A DNA stretch of 5,349 bases from CAMBDR01 sp046597185. Its GTDB lineage: Bacteria; Pseudomonadota; Gammaproteobacteria; Burkholderiales; Burkholderiaceae_D. Below the pieces are notes generated by a model. That model saw only the letters and a list, made by a program, of their open reading frames with translations. It did no database searches and was not told the DNA's origin. Below are positions 1 through 5,349 of this stretch, piece by piece (position 1 is the stretch's first letter; each line of letters starts with the position of its first letter). Location: the NCBI GenBank assembly GCA_046597185.1, contig JBKJLF010000588.1, positions 1-5,349 on the forward strand. Direction: 5' to 3'. The translations under genes and the position numbers were made by a program.

Positions 1-231
1 CAAGCATGGCTTGTTGGGTGATTTTTTGCGGCAACAACTTAAAAATCCAACTATTTCCATGCGGCCAACATAAGCGGAATTTGTTACACTTTTTAGCTTT
101 TTGCGTAAGTCCTACAACAAGTTCTAAGGTGATTTTCCGGATTAGCAAAAGGTTACCCGCATTTGCTTGGCCAGCTCATTTTCAAGCAAGGAAAATTGTT
201 GATAAACTTGATAAGGTTTTTCGCTCATCAC
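1..231. other. No convincing gene; possible insertion-sequence end
   Basis: No reading frame here looks like a recognisable protein. On the minus strand a 28-codon ORF (228 down to 142, beginning MSEKPYQVYQQF) opens 3 nt after the stop of the doubtful ORF at 232-588 and has plausible composition, but it stops early and has no good ribosome binding site; it could be the truncated start of a gene. The minus-strand text GTAGGACTTACGCAAAAA (98-115) resembles terminal sequences I associate with some IS5-like and cyanobacterial-type elements. If so, an element would extend leftward out of the window. I see no transposase and no second terminal repeat, so this stays a suggestion. Confidence 0.25.
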
Positions 232-588
232 CTAAGCGGCCCCACCTACTACCTCGAATTCGGTCAGATGTTGAAGTTTCCCGATCAGATTTCTATGCAT
301 GACACTGGCCTTTGCGCTATAAAGTTGCGTTTTTCTGCGCGCACCGTTAGGGCGGCGTTCTGCAAGCTCATCGGTGAGAAGATAGAAACCCAATATGGCG
401 ATGGTAGCCAAATCCGGCTTAATCATTTGCACGGCACGGTGGGCAACGGCGTTGGCCAAGGCCATCCCGTTGACGTTAGCAGCTCTGGCTGAGTCCATAC
501 TGCCCGTCTCATCGGCGAATTTTAACCCAACAACATATCTGGTTCGCGGTAACACAGGGCCTATCTGCGTGCAGCAAATTGCAGGCAT
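232..588 (-). CDS. Doubtful ORF downstream of the DUF433 gene
   Basis: This 118-codon open frame overlaps the last 28 nt of the DUF433 gene. If real, translation might instead start at the internal Met at 498 (88 codons). DUF433 proteins are usually followed by a DUF5615 PIN-like toxin, so the position is right for a toxin, but I do not see the DUF5615 pattern: no N-terminal hydrophobic strand followed by an acidic residue, and no T-x-D-x-D-F-like motif. The product has a short Ala-rich and hydrophobic central part (around LATIAILGFYLL) and a basic stretch after it. No strong Shine-Dalgarno sequence precedes either start. Both strands are open here, so it may be a chance frame, or a decayed or unrecognised partner gene. 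Confidence 0.22.
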   Translation of the reverse strand: MPAICCTQIGPVLPRTRYVVGLKFADETGSMDSARAANVNGMALANAVAHRAVQMIKPDLATIAILGFYLLTDELAERRPNGARRKTQLYSAKASVMHRNLIGKLQHLTEFEVVGGAA

Positions 589-764
589 GCAAAAATATCC
601 TCTTTTTCAAGATCGAGGAAATCTGTCAATATCTCACTCATTTCCACACCGTCACCCAACATTTCAAGCACGTCCATCACACGAATACGCATGCCACGAA
701 TGCAGGGCCGACCACCGCATTTGCCAGCTTCAATGGTGATGCGATCAATCAGGTTAGTTTTCAT
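561..764 (-). CDS. DUF433 family antitoxin-type protein (67 aa)
   Basis: The 67-residue product matches the whole of the small DUF433 family. It has an N-terminal R-I-T-I strand (8-11), then G-x-P-C-I-R-G-M-R (18-26), a helix V-M-D-V-L-E-M-L (29-36), the I-L-x-D-F-x-D-L segment (45-52, usually F-P-x-L, here FLDL) and E-D-I-x-A-C-L-x-F-A-A-R (55-66). The domain is a winged-helix-like DNA-binding module. It is generally found as the antitoxin of type II pairs with a DUF5615 PIN-like RNase, acting in the cytoplasm and presumably on its own promoter. I chose the start at 764 over the ATG at 818 because GGAGGA (771-776) lies 6 nt upstream and family homology begins there. The protein is complete, but no recognisable toxin gene follows, so it may be an orphan. 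Family call is firm; function in this strain is inferred. Confidence 0.86.
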   Translation of the reverse strand: MKTNLIDRITIEAGKCGGRPCIRGMRIRVMDVLEMLGDGVEMSEILTDFLDLEKEDIFACLQFAARR

Positions 765-893
765 TGGTTTTCCTCCGCTGTCGCGGGTATTGTAATCCAT
801 TGCGCAGTGCTGCCGCATACTTTCTGCGCGATGTCGATACTTTGAATTTTTTGCTGGCCGTTACGAGAGGAAATGTTCAAAAGCAATGGTTTA

Positions 894-1157
894 TCACCAG
901 TATTGAATGGTCATACAAACTCCGGAAGTGGTTTTGGGATCACGGGTGAATGTATCTGATCTGGCAATGCCACGCCCGGCCGTTGCGATGAATTACCAAT
1001 TCCGGGGTGCAGGTGGTAATGATGCGCAATTTTCATTGCCACCGGCGTCATTCGGGTCACCTGGAGCCCAGCTCCAGACAGCAGCGGCAGTCATGTCGTC
1101 ATCCCGGCAATCGGCATCGACGCTGTTCACACCACAGCCAATCAGGCTGCCTACGCA
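894..1157 (-). pseudogene. Decayed coding remnant with lectin-like motif
   Basis: The minus-strand frame from 1157 to 894 reads like protein but has one internal stop (TAA at 993-995) and no clear start; the only internal ATG is at 1094 and lacks a ribosome binding site. Before the stop it encodes an acidic stretch (VDADCRDDDMT) and then WSWAPGDPNDAGGNENC. That pattern resembles the W-x-P-G-E-P-N-N-x-G-G-N-E-x-C region of C-type-lectin-like domains. After the stop the same frame stays open for 32 codons and ends T-I-Q-Y-W followed by two stops. The second conserved half of a lectin fold (W-N-D ... C ... C-E) is not visible. I read it as the tail of a broken gene of unknown type; a chance frame is possible, since the opposite strand also has open stretches. 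Nothing else is apparent in 765-893 or 1158-1290. Confidence 0.3.
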
Positions 1158-1291
1158 CTATATGAAAGAGCGAAACCTTAGAGAAGCTGGGTTATAAAAT
1201 AGCCAATACGGGTTACGCCTTACTACGTTGAGCAGTGATACTGACCCGTTTAGTTACATTAACATGTGGTTGCAGCACGCCTACGAATAGC

Positions 1292-1314
1292 TGGCCAAGG
1301 CCGAAGCCTGGCCA
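1292..1314 (-). terminator. UUCG-loop hairpin after the transglutaminase gene
   Basis: In the minus-strand transcript a stem of TGGCCA-GGC and GCC-TTGGCCA (with a one-base bulge) closes on a TTCG tetraloop, starting 4 nt past the TAG stop of the upstream gene (1319-1321). Position and loop fit a transcription terminator or 3'-end-stabilising hairpin. No run of U follows, so it is not a classical intrinsic terminator. Confidence 0.35.
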
Positions 1315-1318
1315 AAGC

Positions 1319-2203
1319 CTATACCGCCAAGCGCACGAGGTTTCCGTCGGTAGACAGCGCCTGCTGGGTGTGCTGGGGCAATACGGCACCAATAACGGGG
1401 TCCACCACCGCTGTGGCCAGTAGTAGCGGGGCATGGGCCTGCACGTTGCCAAAAATGGTGGCAAAGGCCACGTCGGCCGCATCGCGTCCAGTGCCAAAGC
1501 GGACTAAACCCATGGGAATAGCGGTGCCCGATGGGTCGAAGATGTACCAGCGGTCCCCCACAAAGGCCTCTACATAGGCATGAAAATCAGGCGGGCCCAG
1601 CGCGGGGTCGGCGCCATAGTCGGTGCCGGTGGTAAAACGGGCCGGTATGTTGAGCGCTCGGCACAGAGCCACCATCAGGTGTGCAAAGTCGCGGCAAATG
1701 CCCACCTGGCCAATCAGCGTATCAATGGCCGATGTGTTGCTGGTGGAACTGTTGGACGTGAAGGCCACATGGCGTTGCACCCAGTCCCGTATGGCCAGCA
1801 CCCGGCCATACCCCTGGGGCAAATGGCCAAAGTTGTTGTTGGCCAATTTCAGCAAGCGGTCGGACTGGCAGTAGCGGCTGGGGTAAATATAACCCAGCAC
1901 CTCGGGTGGCAGCGCCTGCACTGTTACTTCGGCAATATAGTTGGGGTCTGCCATATGGTGGATCAGGTCGACCGTGGCCTGGTACTTCACATTCAGCTCA
2001 CCCTGCTGGGCGTGCAGGCGCATGTAGCGGTTGCCGCTGAACGCGTCGGTGTGGATCTGTGTCTTCACCGGCTGGCTGACCCACAGGTTCTCAAAGGCGA
2101 CCTGTTGACAGGCGGTTTGTGCAGCGTGGATGTTGAACACAAAATCGGCACCCTGGGCGTCGATCTGGTAATTGAGGGTAAGTTGGAGTTCGATTCGGAT
2201 CAT
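1319..2203 (-). CDS. Transglutaminase-like cysteine protease-fold protein
   Basis: The 294-residue product belongs to the bacterial transglutaminase-like superfamily (COG1305 type, Transglut_core). Residues 1 to about 125 are a beta-rich N-terminal domain typical of these proteins. The core follows with the catalytic triad in order: Cys170 in G-I-C-R-D-F-A-H, His208 in D-F-H-A-Y-V-E-A, and Asp223 in W-Y-I-F-D-P-S-G. All three are present, so an active papain-like fold (peptidase, amidase or transamidase) is likely. There is no signal peptide or membrane segment, so it is probably cytoplasmic. Substrate is unknown in this family; several members sit beside peptide-ligase and alpha-E genes, which are absent here. 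I start it at 2203, where family-like sequence (MIRIELQL) begins. The frame stays open another 101 codons upstream, but that part is low-complexity and built on a DNA repeat. No good Shine-Dalgarno precedes 2203. A hairpin follows the stop. Confidence 0.88.
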   Translation of the reverse strand: MIRIELQLTLNYQIDAQGADFVFNIHAAQTACQQVAFENLWVSQPVKTQIHTDAFSGNRYMRLHAQQGELNVKYQATVDLIHHMADPNYIAEVTVQALPPEVLGYIYPSRYCQSDRLLKLANNNFGHLPQGYGRVLAIRDWVQRHVAFTSNSSTSNTSAIDTLIGQVGICRDFAHLMVALCRALNIPARFTTGTDYGADPALGPPDFHAYVEAFVGDRWYIFDPSGTAIPMGLVRFGTGRDAADVAFATIFGNVQAHAPLLLATAVVDPVIGAVLPQHTQQALSTDGNLVRLAV

Positions 2204-2548
2204 AGTGGGGCCAGTATGTGGGTAAACGCGCACCGACTCTGTGTGCAATTGCAAGTCGGTTCGCAAGTGAAAAGGGCGAGTATGCGGGTAAACGCGCACC
2301 GGCTCTGTGCGATTGCGCACATACGGGCAGGCCAGGACTTTGCACAAGGGGTTTCTGTTGGATCTCCCACTATGAACCCAGATTTTCGGTGTATTTTGAT
2401 ACCAACCGCATGATTCGTGAAGCCTTGGCTGCAGCCGACTTCCCGGCACCGATGCCTGCGCAGGCGGTGATGGTGCATCAGCAGTAAAATCATCATCAAG
2501 ATTCATCGGGCTCAGTGCTGACCAGGCTGCGCCAGGACAAAACAGGGT
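2204..2548. other. Long leader/intergenic region between two minus-strand genes
   Basis: These 345 bases separate the GGDEF gene from the transglutaminase-like gene, both on the minus strand. The right half (about 2320-2548) shows no recognisable gene, clear promoter hexamers or terminator that I can support. The left part is occupied by the two-copy repeat at 2208-2309. A plus-strand open frame across here is only the antisense shadow of the downstream gene. The minus-strand frame of the downstream gene is open throughout, giving a possible but unlikely 101-residue N-terminal extension. Confidence 0.5.
2208..2309 (-). repeat. Two direct copies of a 36-bp sequence, 66-bp period
   Basis: On the minus strand, copy 1 (2309-2274) and copy 2 (2243-2208) share CACAGAG, then CGGTGCGCGTTTACCC, then CATACT, then GCCC, with three differences between them. 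They are separated by 30 bp. The downstream copy ends 4 bp before the ATG of the transglutaminase-like gene, so it lies where the ribosome binding site should be. The 66-bp period equals 22 codons, so both copies encode the same peptide pattern (T-E-P/S-V-R-V-Y-P-H-T) in the frame of the downstream gene. With only two copies this is not a CRISPR array. It may be a dispersed intergenic repeat, an operator pair or a local duplication. Confidence 0.72.
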
Positions 2549-3178
2549 TTAAAAATCGTCACCCAACAACATCTCTGGCAATGGCTCTTCCAGCTCCACG
2601 GTGCGATTCTTGCCCGCGTGCTTGGCTTGATGTAGCGCTTTTTCCGCGCGCGCAATGATTTTTTCCGCTGTATCGCCAGGCGCGTTAGTCGTCAGCCCAC
2701 CCGAAAAGCGCAGCTTGCGGCCGGGCGTGACACTTTCCCAGTCGCATGCGCCAATGGCCTCGGTCAAGCGGTTCATCGCCTGCGCACCTTGTTCCAGCCA
2801 ACTGGCTGGCAGCAGAATACCGAATTCATCATCGCCAATGCGGGCGAAACGATCCAGCACGCGTAGCAACTTGATCGACGAGGATGCCACCAAACCCAGC
2901 ACCCGGTCGCCAGCCTCGCGGCCAAAGGTTTCGTTGATGTCACCAAAATCATCCAGATCGATCACCGCAAAACAAAATGGCTGCCCCGTGCGCAATGAGC
3001 GCTGCAATTCCGCCATCAAAAATTCATTCATGGCGCGAAAGTTATATACCCCGGTCAAGGGGTCATGGCGCACCAAATCCTGCATCAAGGTGTGCAGTTC
3101 CCGTATCCGCAATTCTTGTTCGGCCAACTGATCACGCAGGAGTTGGCAATTTTGGCAGGTAGAATGGTCTGTTGTCAT
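2549..3178 (-). CDS. Soluble GGDEF-domain protein (probable or variant diguanylate cyclase)
   Basis: The product is 209 residues. A short N-terminal part carries a C-x-x-C pair (Cys8, Cys11) and a charged helical stretch (12-36) likely to form a coiled coil for dimerisation. The GGDEF domain starts at D-P-L-T-G-V-Y-N (39-46). The metal and nucleotide region is D-L-D-D-F-G-D-I-N-E-T-F-G (74-86), then A-G-D-R-V-L (89-94). The signature reads R-I-G-D-D-E-F (113-119), so the second Gly of GGDEF is Asp. The inhibitory site R-V-L-D (106-109) is in the canonical place, five residues ahead of the motif. A canonical domain makes c-di-GMP from two GTP in the cytoplasm; whether this variant is catalytic or only binds nucleotide is unclear. 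No membrane or sensor domain is present. The start at 3178 lacks an obvious Shine-Dalgarno sequence. It lies 81 bp downstream of the broken response regulator, same strand. Confidence 0.9.
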   Translation of the reverse strand: MTTDHSTCQNCQLLRDQLAEQELRIRELHTLMQDLVRHDPLTGVYNFRAMNEFLMAELQRSLRTGQPFCFAVIDLDDFGDINETFGREAGDRVLGLVASSSIKLLRVLDRFARIGDDEFGILLPASWLEQGAQAMNRLTEAIGACDWESVTPGRKLRFSGGLTTNAPGDTAEKIIARAEKALHQAKHAGKNRTVELEEPLPEMLLGDDF

Positions 3179-3259
3179 GGCAATGGCCGGGTGATTGATG
3201 GGTGATTGCTATTGTGCCCCATCCCATACACGGTGGCAATAACAATGTGATGCGCAAGT

Positions 3260-3740
3260 TCAGCGCACCGTGCGGCTTCTGGGCAAAGCCCTGGCTTGAT
3301 CCGCCATATGCGGGCTGTAGCCGCGCCGCAGCGCTTCGGGGAACATTTGATTGCGGCGCTTTTGCCCCAACTTGGCCGTGAGCGCGGCGATGATGGCGTT
3401 GACGCGCGCGATTGAAAGATCCATTTTATTGGCGATTTCTTTTGACGAAATGTTGCGGTCATTGTAAAAGAAATTGAGCACCGCACGTTACTGTTTGGTA
3501 AAACTGGGCAAGCGGTCATTGACATCGCCGCATTCCGCTTGAACCTTGGCACGCGGCACCAGGTAGATGCCTGCCAACACGTCTTTAATGGCGCTGATGA
3601 TGGTGTTCTCGTTTTTGTCGAGGTAACCATCCACATCCATTTGCACCACGCTACGAAATTCTTGTGCCTGGCACACGCCGCTAAACACCAGCACCTTGGC
3701 GGCAGTGGCTTTTACTTTGGCGATAAATTCCAGGCCCTGG
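3260..3740 (-). pseudogene. Truncated LuxR-family response regulator with in-frame stop
   Basis: The remaining sequence begins inside the receiver domain at G-L-E-F-I-A-K-V-K (about 3736), continues through beta-4 V-L-V-F-S-G and the conserved Lys of D-G-Y-L-D-K-N-E. It then reaches a LuxR-type helix-turn-helix: F-T-K-Q-stop-R-A-V-L-N-F-F, S-S-K-E-I-A-N-K-M-D-L-S, and K-L-G-Q-K-R-R-N-Q-M. Two lesions are seen. The N-terminal half of the receiver, including the phospho-acceptor Asp expected eight residues before G-L-E, is absent. A TAA stop (3488-3490) also sits where an acidic or polar residue of the first HTH helix should be (GAA or CAA to TAA). The intact gene would have bound DNA under control of a partner kinase. 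A two-component kinase fragment abuts it head to head on the other strand. The part after the stop stays open to 3260, suggesting fairly recent decay. Confidence 0.82.
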
Positions 3741-4422
3741 GGTTCTCGATCGCGAAGCGCACGAGCAAGCCGATACGCCCGCGCAAAAAGTGTATATGGA
3801 ACAGACCATCGTGGCCGCCGTTGAACTGTTTGAAATGGTCAACGATGTTTTATACCAAGCCCAAGTCAACACCCGCCTGATCGCCCCCAAAACCAAAGCC
3901 CTGCGCGTAAGCCAAATCCGCCAGTATTTTACCGACCGCATGCTCAAGGAAGGCAACGACATGGGCATTGAATATGTTAGCAACGAACAAGATTTTGCCA
4001 TCGTCGCCAACGAGCCGCTACTGCGCCGCGTCATCGCCAATTTGCTGGGCAACGCCATCTATCACGGTCGCCCCGGCGATGAAGTATCGCTCAAATTTTC
4101 ACGCAACGCCACGCACGCCTTCATCTGGGTGCGCGACACGGGCCTTGGTTTTGACGACGCCAACACCTCGGAGCGCGCCGCCAACTTTACGCGCATGGTG
4201 CAAAAGGTGCGCCAGCGCGTGCAAGGGGCGCAATCCACGCGCTCGGGCTTGCTCGGGCAACGCCTGCACGGCTTGGGTTTGGCCAGTATTGAGCGCATCT
4301 GCACCGAATTGAATGGCACCATGACCTTGCGCTCCCACCCCAAACACGGCAGCGTGTTTTGCCTGCGCTTGCCGCTTGACAATCCGCAACAAAAGGTGCG
4401 TGGGCAGGCGCTGAAAAAATAG
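3741..4422 (+). pseudogene. N-terminally truncated histidine kinase (HATPase remnant)
   Basis: The open frame runs from just after a TAA at 3724-3726, with kinase-like text from about 3741, to 4422. Counting from the GTG at 3790, it has the end of a dimerisation helix (A-A-V-E-L-F-E-M-V-N-D-V-L, 9-21). It also has the N box L-L-R-R-V-I-A-N-L-L-G-N-A (77-89), G1 box D-T-G-L-G-F (116-121), and G2 box H-G-L-G-L-A-S-I (160-167), with a normal C-terminal strand ending in L-R-L-P-L. The ATP-binding domain thus looks intact, but the H-box with the phospho-acceptor His and all sensor or membrane domains are missing. A truncated protein could start at the GTG at 3790 or the ATG at 3796, but there is no clear ribosome binding site. 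The architecture resembles kinases that pair with LuxR-type regulators. Its likely partner is the broken regulator on the opposite strand, meeting it at the same junction. A free HATPase fragment would not signal by itself. Confidence 0.82.
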
Positions 4423-4489
4423 CACGCCAGATTGCTACCATCGCGCACCGCTGGGGCCAATTCAAGATCAGCCTCGTGCTTCGGCCATG

Positions 4490-5113
4490 CTACTTAGCTA
4501 CCCATGTTTTGTCCTTCATTTCTGAAATGTCTTTCTTAAACAGCGCCAAAAGTACGTCCTTGCTGAGACTGTATTCCCAATCGATATCCATTGCCGGAAT
4601 CGCGCGTAACCATACATCCTTGTTGGGGCGATTGTGGGGCCAATAAAAATCACGGAAAAAGATGGTGCTCCTAATTTTTTTGGGGTAGCTTTTTATCCGG
4701 TTAAGAAGCTTAGCATCTTGCTCAGGTGATGTATAAAAATAAAGCGATAGAATCGCACCATCACAAATCGAATTCGCCAGATATTCATCTTTCGAGAGAC
4801 ATGCTTTTTCAATGATGTCCAGCGTGGTATCAAGCGATTTCATGGAAGAAACGGATTTGATCATCTTCTTTCCTTCCAAAACAACCTTGTAAGTTCGCAA
4901 GCATTCTTTATCATTGTATTTAATGCAATGATTCAGATTGCTTACTGAAACAGGGTAGTCCAAGCCATTTGTTGCCAAATAGATTAGGCTAAACGATTTT
5001 TTCAAAAGAGTTTCAAGATCTTTCTGCTCCTTTTCAGCAGCCATGCAGCCGCAGCTACCCATTAAAAACATCAGGAAAGTAACAAGTCTAAGAAGGAAAA
5101 TTGCATGCCTCAC
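4490..5113 (-). CDS. Uncharacterised predicted lipoprotein (207 aa)
   Basis: I do not recognise the family. Residues 1-23 form a signal peptide: M-R-H-A, a hydrophobic core (IFLLRLVTFLMFLM) and G-S-C-G-C, which could be a lipobox with Cys21 or Cys23 as the lipidated residue. The mature part is Lys-rich and mostly helical, with four further cysteines in two close pairs (Cys63/Cys71 and Cys105/Cys117), consistent with disulfides in the periplasm. A conserved-looking aromatic patch (F-F-R-D-F-Y-W-P-H) follows near residue 160. I chose the GTG start at 5113: GGAAGG (5121-5126) lies 7 nt upstream and the GTG overlaps the stop of the preceding gene as GTGA, implying translational coupling. The ATG at 5128 would put five extra residues before the signal peptide. 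Base composition is more AT-rich than the genes to the left, suggesting transfer. It could be an immunity-type or surface lipoprotein. Confidence 0.75.
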   Translation of the reverse strand: MRHAIFLLRLVTFLMFLMGSCGCMAAEKEQKDLETLLKKSFSLIYLATNGLDYPVSVSNLNHCIKYNDKECLRTYKVVLEGKKMIKSVSSMKSLDTTLDIIEKACLSKDEYLANSICDGAILSLYFYTSPEQDAKLLNRIKSYPKKIRSTIFFRDFYWPHNRPNKDVWLRAIPAMDIDWEYSLSKDVLLALFKKDISEMKDKTWVAK

Positions 5114-5343
5114 TTGTACACCTTCCATTCTGGATCACCCTTTGAAGTGGGTGTTTTTTCAATTCGGTCCATGATGTTCGCTATACTGGAAGGCCTATCG
5201 ACAACGCCGAAATCGATTTTGTTTTTTGCCCCTGCCGCACTCACGCCAAAGACTTTATGCCAAGTTTCCGCGAACCCTTGGGTAAAGCATCCATAAAATT
5301 TTGAAACTTGGGTGGAAGTTTTTGCGAATTTTTTCAGCGCCAT
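5110..5343 (-). CDS. Uncharacterised protein, possibly partial at the window edge
   Basis: The 77-residue frame ends at a TGA (5110-5112) that overlaps the start of the lipoprotein gene. An ATG lies at 5343, only 6 bp from the window edge. The frame is also open across those 6 bases, so this may be the C-terminal part of a longer gene. The sequence starts basic (ALKKFAKTS), has an aromatic stretch (FYGCFTQGFAETWHKVFG) and ends E-W-K-V-Y-K. No signal peptide, membrane segment or known motif is visible. The tight GTGA overlap with the downstream lipoprotein shows the two are co-transcribed and probably work together. An effector or toxin C-terminus followed by its immunity lipoprotein is one possible reading, but nothing in the residues proves it. 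Confidence 0.6.
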   Translation of the reverse strand: MALKKFAKTSTQVSKFYGCFTQGFAETWHKVFGVSAAGAKNKIDFGVVDRPSSIANIMDRIEKTPTSKGDPEWKVYK

Positions 5344-5349
5344 TTTATT

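Noticed and set aside
6..302. Plus-strand 98-codon frame at the left edge
   Set aside because: Atypical composition with many Cys, Phe and His residues, no motif and no ribosome binding site.
907..1197. Plus-strand 96-codon frame
   Set aside because: No ribosome binding site, no motif and low-complexity composition; overlaps the remnant on the other strand.
1092..1213. Plus-strand text resembling protein (ANQAAYALYERAK, then LEKLGYKIANTG after a frameshift)
   Set aside because: Composition is protein-like, but it needs a frameshift and overlaps the minus-strand remnant; no family is recognised. One of the two is probably chance and I could not decide firmly.
2208..2309. CRISPR array
   Set aside because: Only two imperfect copies with one 30-bp gap, no third copy and no cas genes.
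1580..2413. Plus-strand 277-codon open frame
   Set aside because: It is antisense to the transglutaminase-like gene, whose catalytic triad and length are convincing; the plus-strand product has no recognisable features.
2204..2506. 101-codon N-terminal extension of the transglutaminase-like protein
   Set aside because: Family-like sequence begins at 2203, and the extension is repetitive Arg/Pro/Thr-rich text created by the DNA repeat. It is kept only as an alternative.
2655..3131. Plus-strand 158-codon frame
   Set aside because: Antisense to the GGDEF gene, Ser/Arg/Pro-rich with no motif.
3175..3636. Minus-strand 153-codon frame
   Set aside because: It overlaps the response-regulator remnant in another frame; receiver and HTH motifs lie in the other frame.
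4062..4460. Minus-strand frames opposite the histidine kinase
   Set aside because: Antisense shadows; the N, G1 and G2 boxes on the plus strand fix the real coding strand.

Overview
The window looks like accessory or decaying chromosomal DNA from a proteobacterium. A betaproteobacterium (Burkholderiales/Comamonadaceae type) is my best guess, from the moderate GC, the codon use and the mix of a transglutaminase-like protein, a small GGDEF protein and a HATPase/LuxR two-component pair. That placement is inference; there is no rRNA or marker gene. No tRNA, rRNA or CRISPR array is visible.

Layout: almost all coding is on the minus strand. Positions 1-231 hold no convincing gene; an insertion-sequence-like end may lie near 98-115. 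A doubtful ORF (232-588) lies downstream of a well-supported DUF433 antitoxin-type gene (561-764) whose usual PIN-like toxin partner is not recognisable. Positions 765-1318 are gene-poor, with a decayed minus-strand coding remnant (894-1157) and a hairpin (1292-1314) just past the next gene. A transglutaminase-like protein with an intact Cys-His-Asp triad occupies 1319-2203. Its upstream leader carries two copies of a 36-bp sequence spaced 66 bp apart. A soluble GGDEF protein (2549-3178) follows, with a variant GDDEF active-site motif and a preserved RxxD site.

The most striking part is 3260-4422. A LuxR-type response regulator (minus strand) and a histidine kinase (plus strand) stand head to head. 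Both have lost their N-terminal halves at one junction near 3737-3750: the regulator lacks its phospho-acceptor Asp and the kinase its H-box His. The regulator also has an in-frame stop codon in its HTH domain. A deletion across a divergent two-component locus is the simplest explanation. The GGDEF gene lies directly downstream of the broken regulator and may once have been its output or operon partner.

The right end (4490-5343) is visibly more AT- and Lys-rich than the rest. It holds two minus-strand genes overlapping by GTGA: an uncharacterised protein reaching the window edge, then a predicted lipoprotein with paired cysteines. The arrangement is compatible with an effector/immunity-like or other secreted pair, but no family was recognised.
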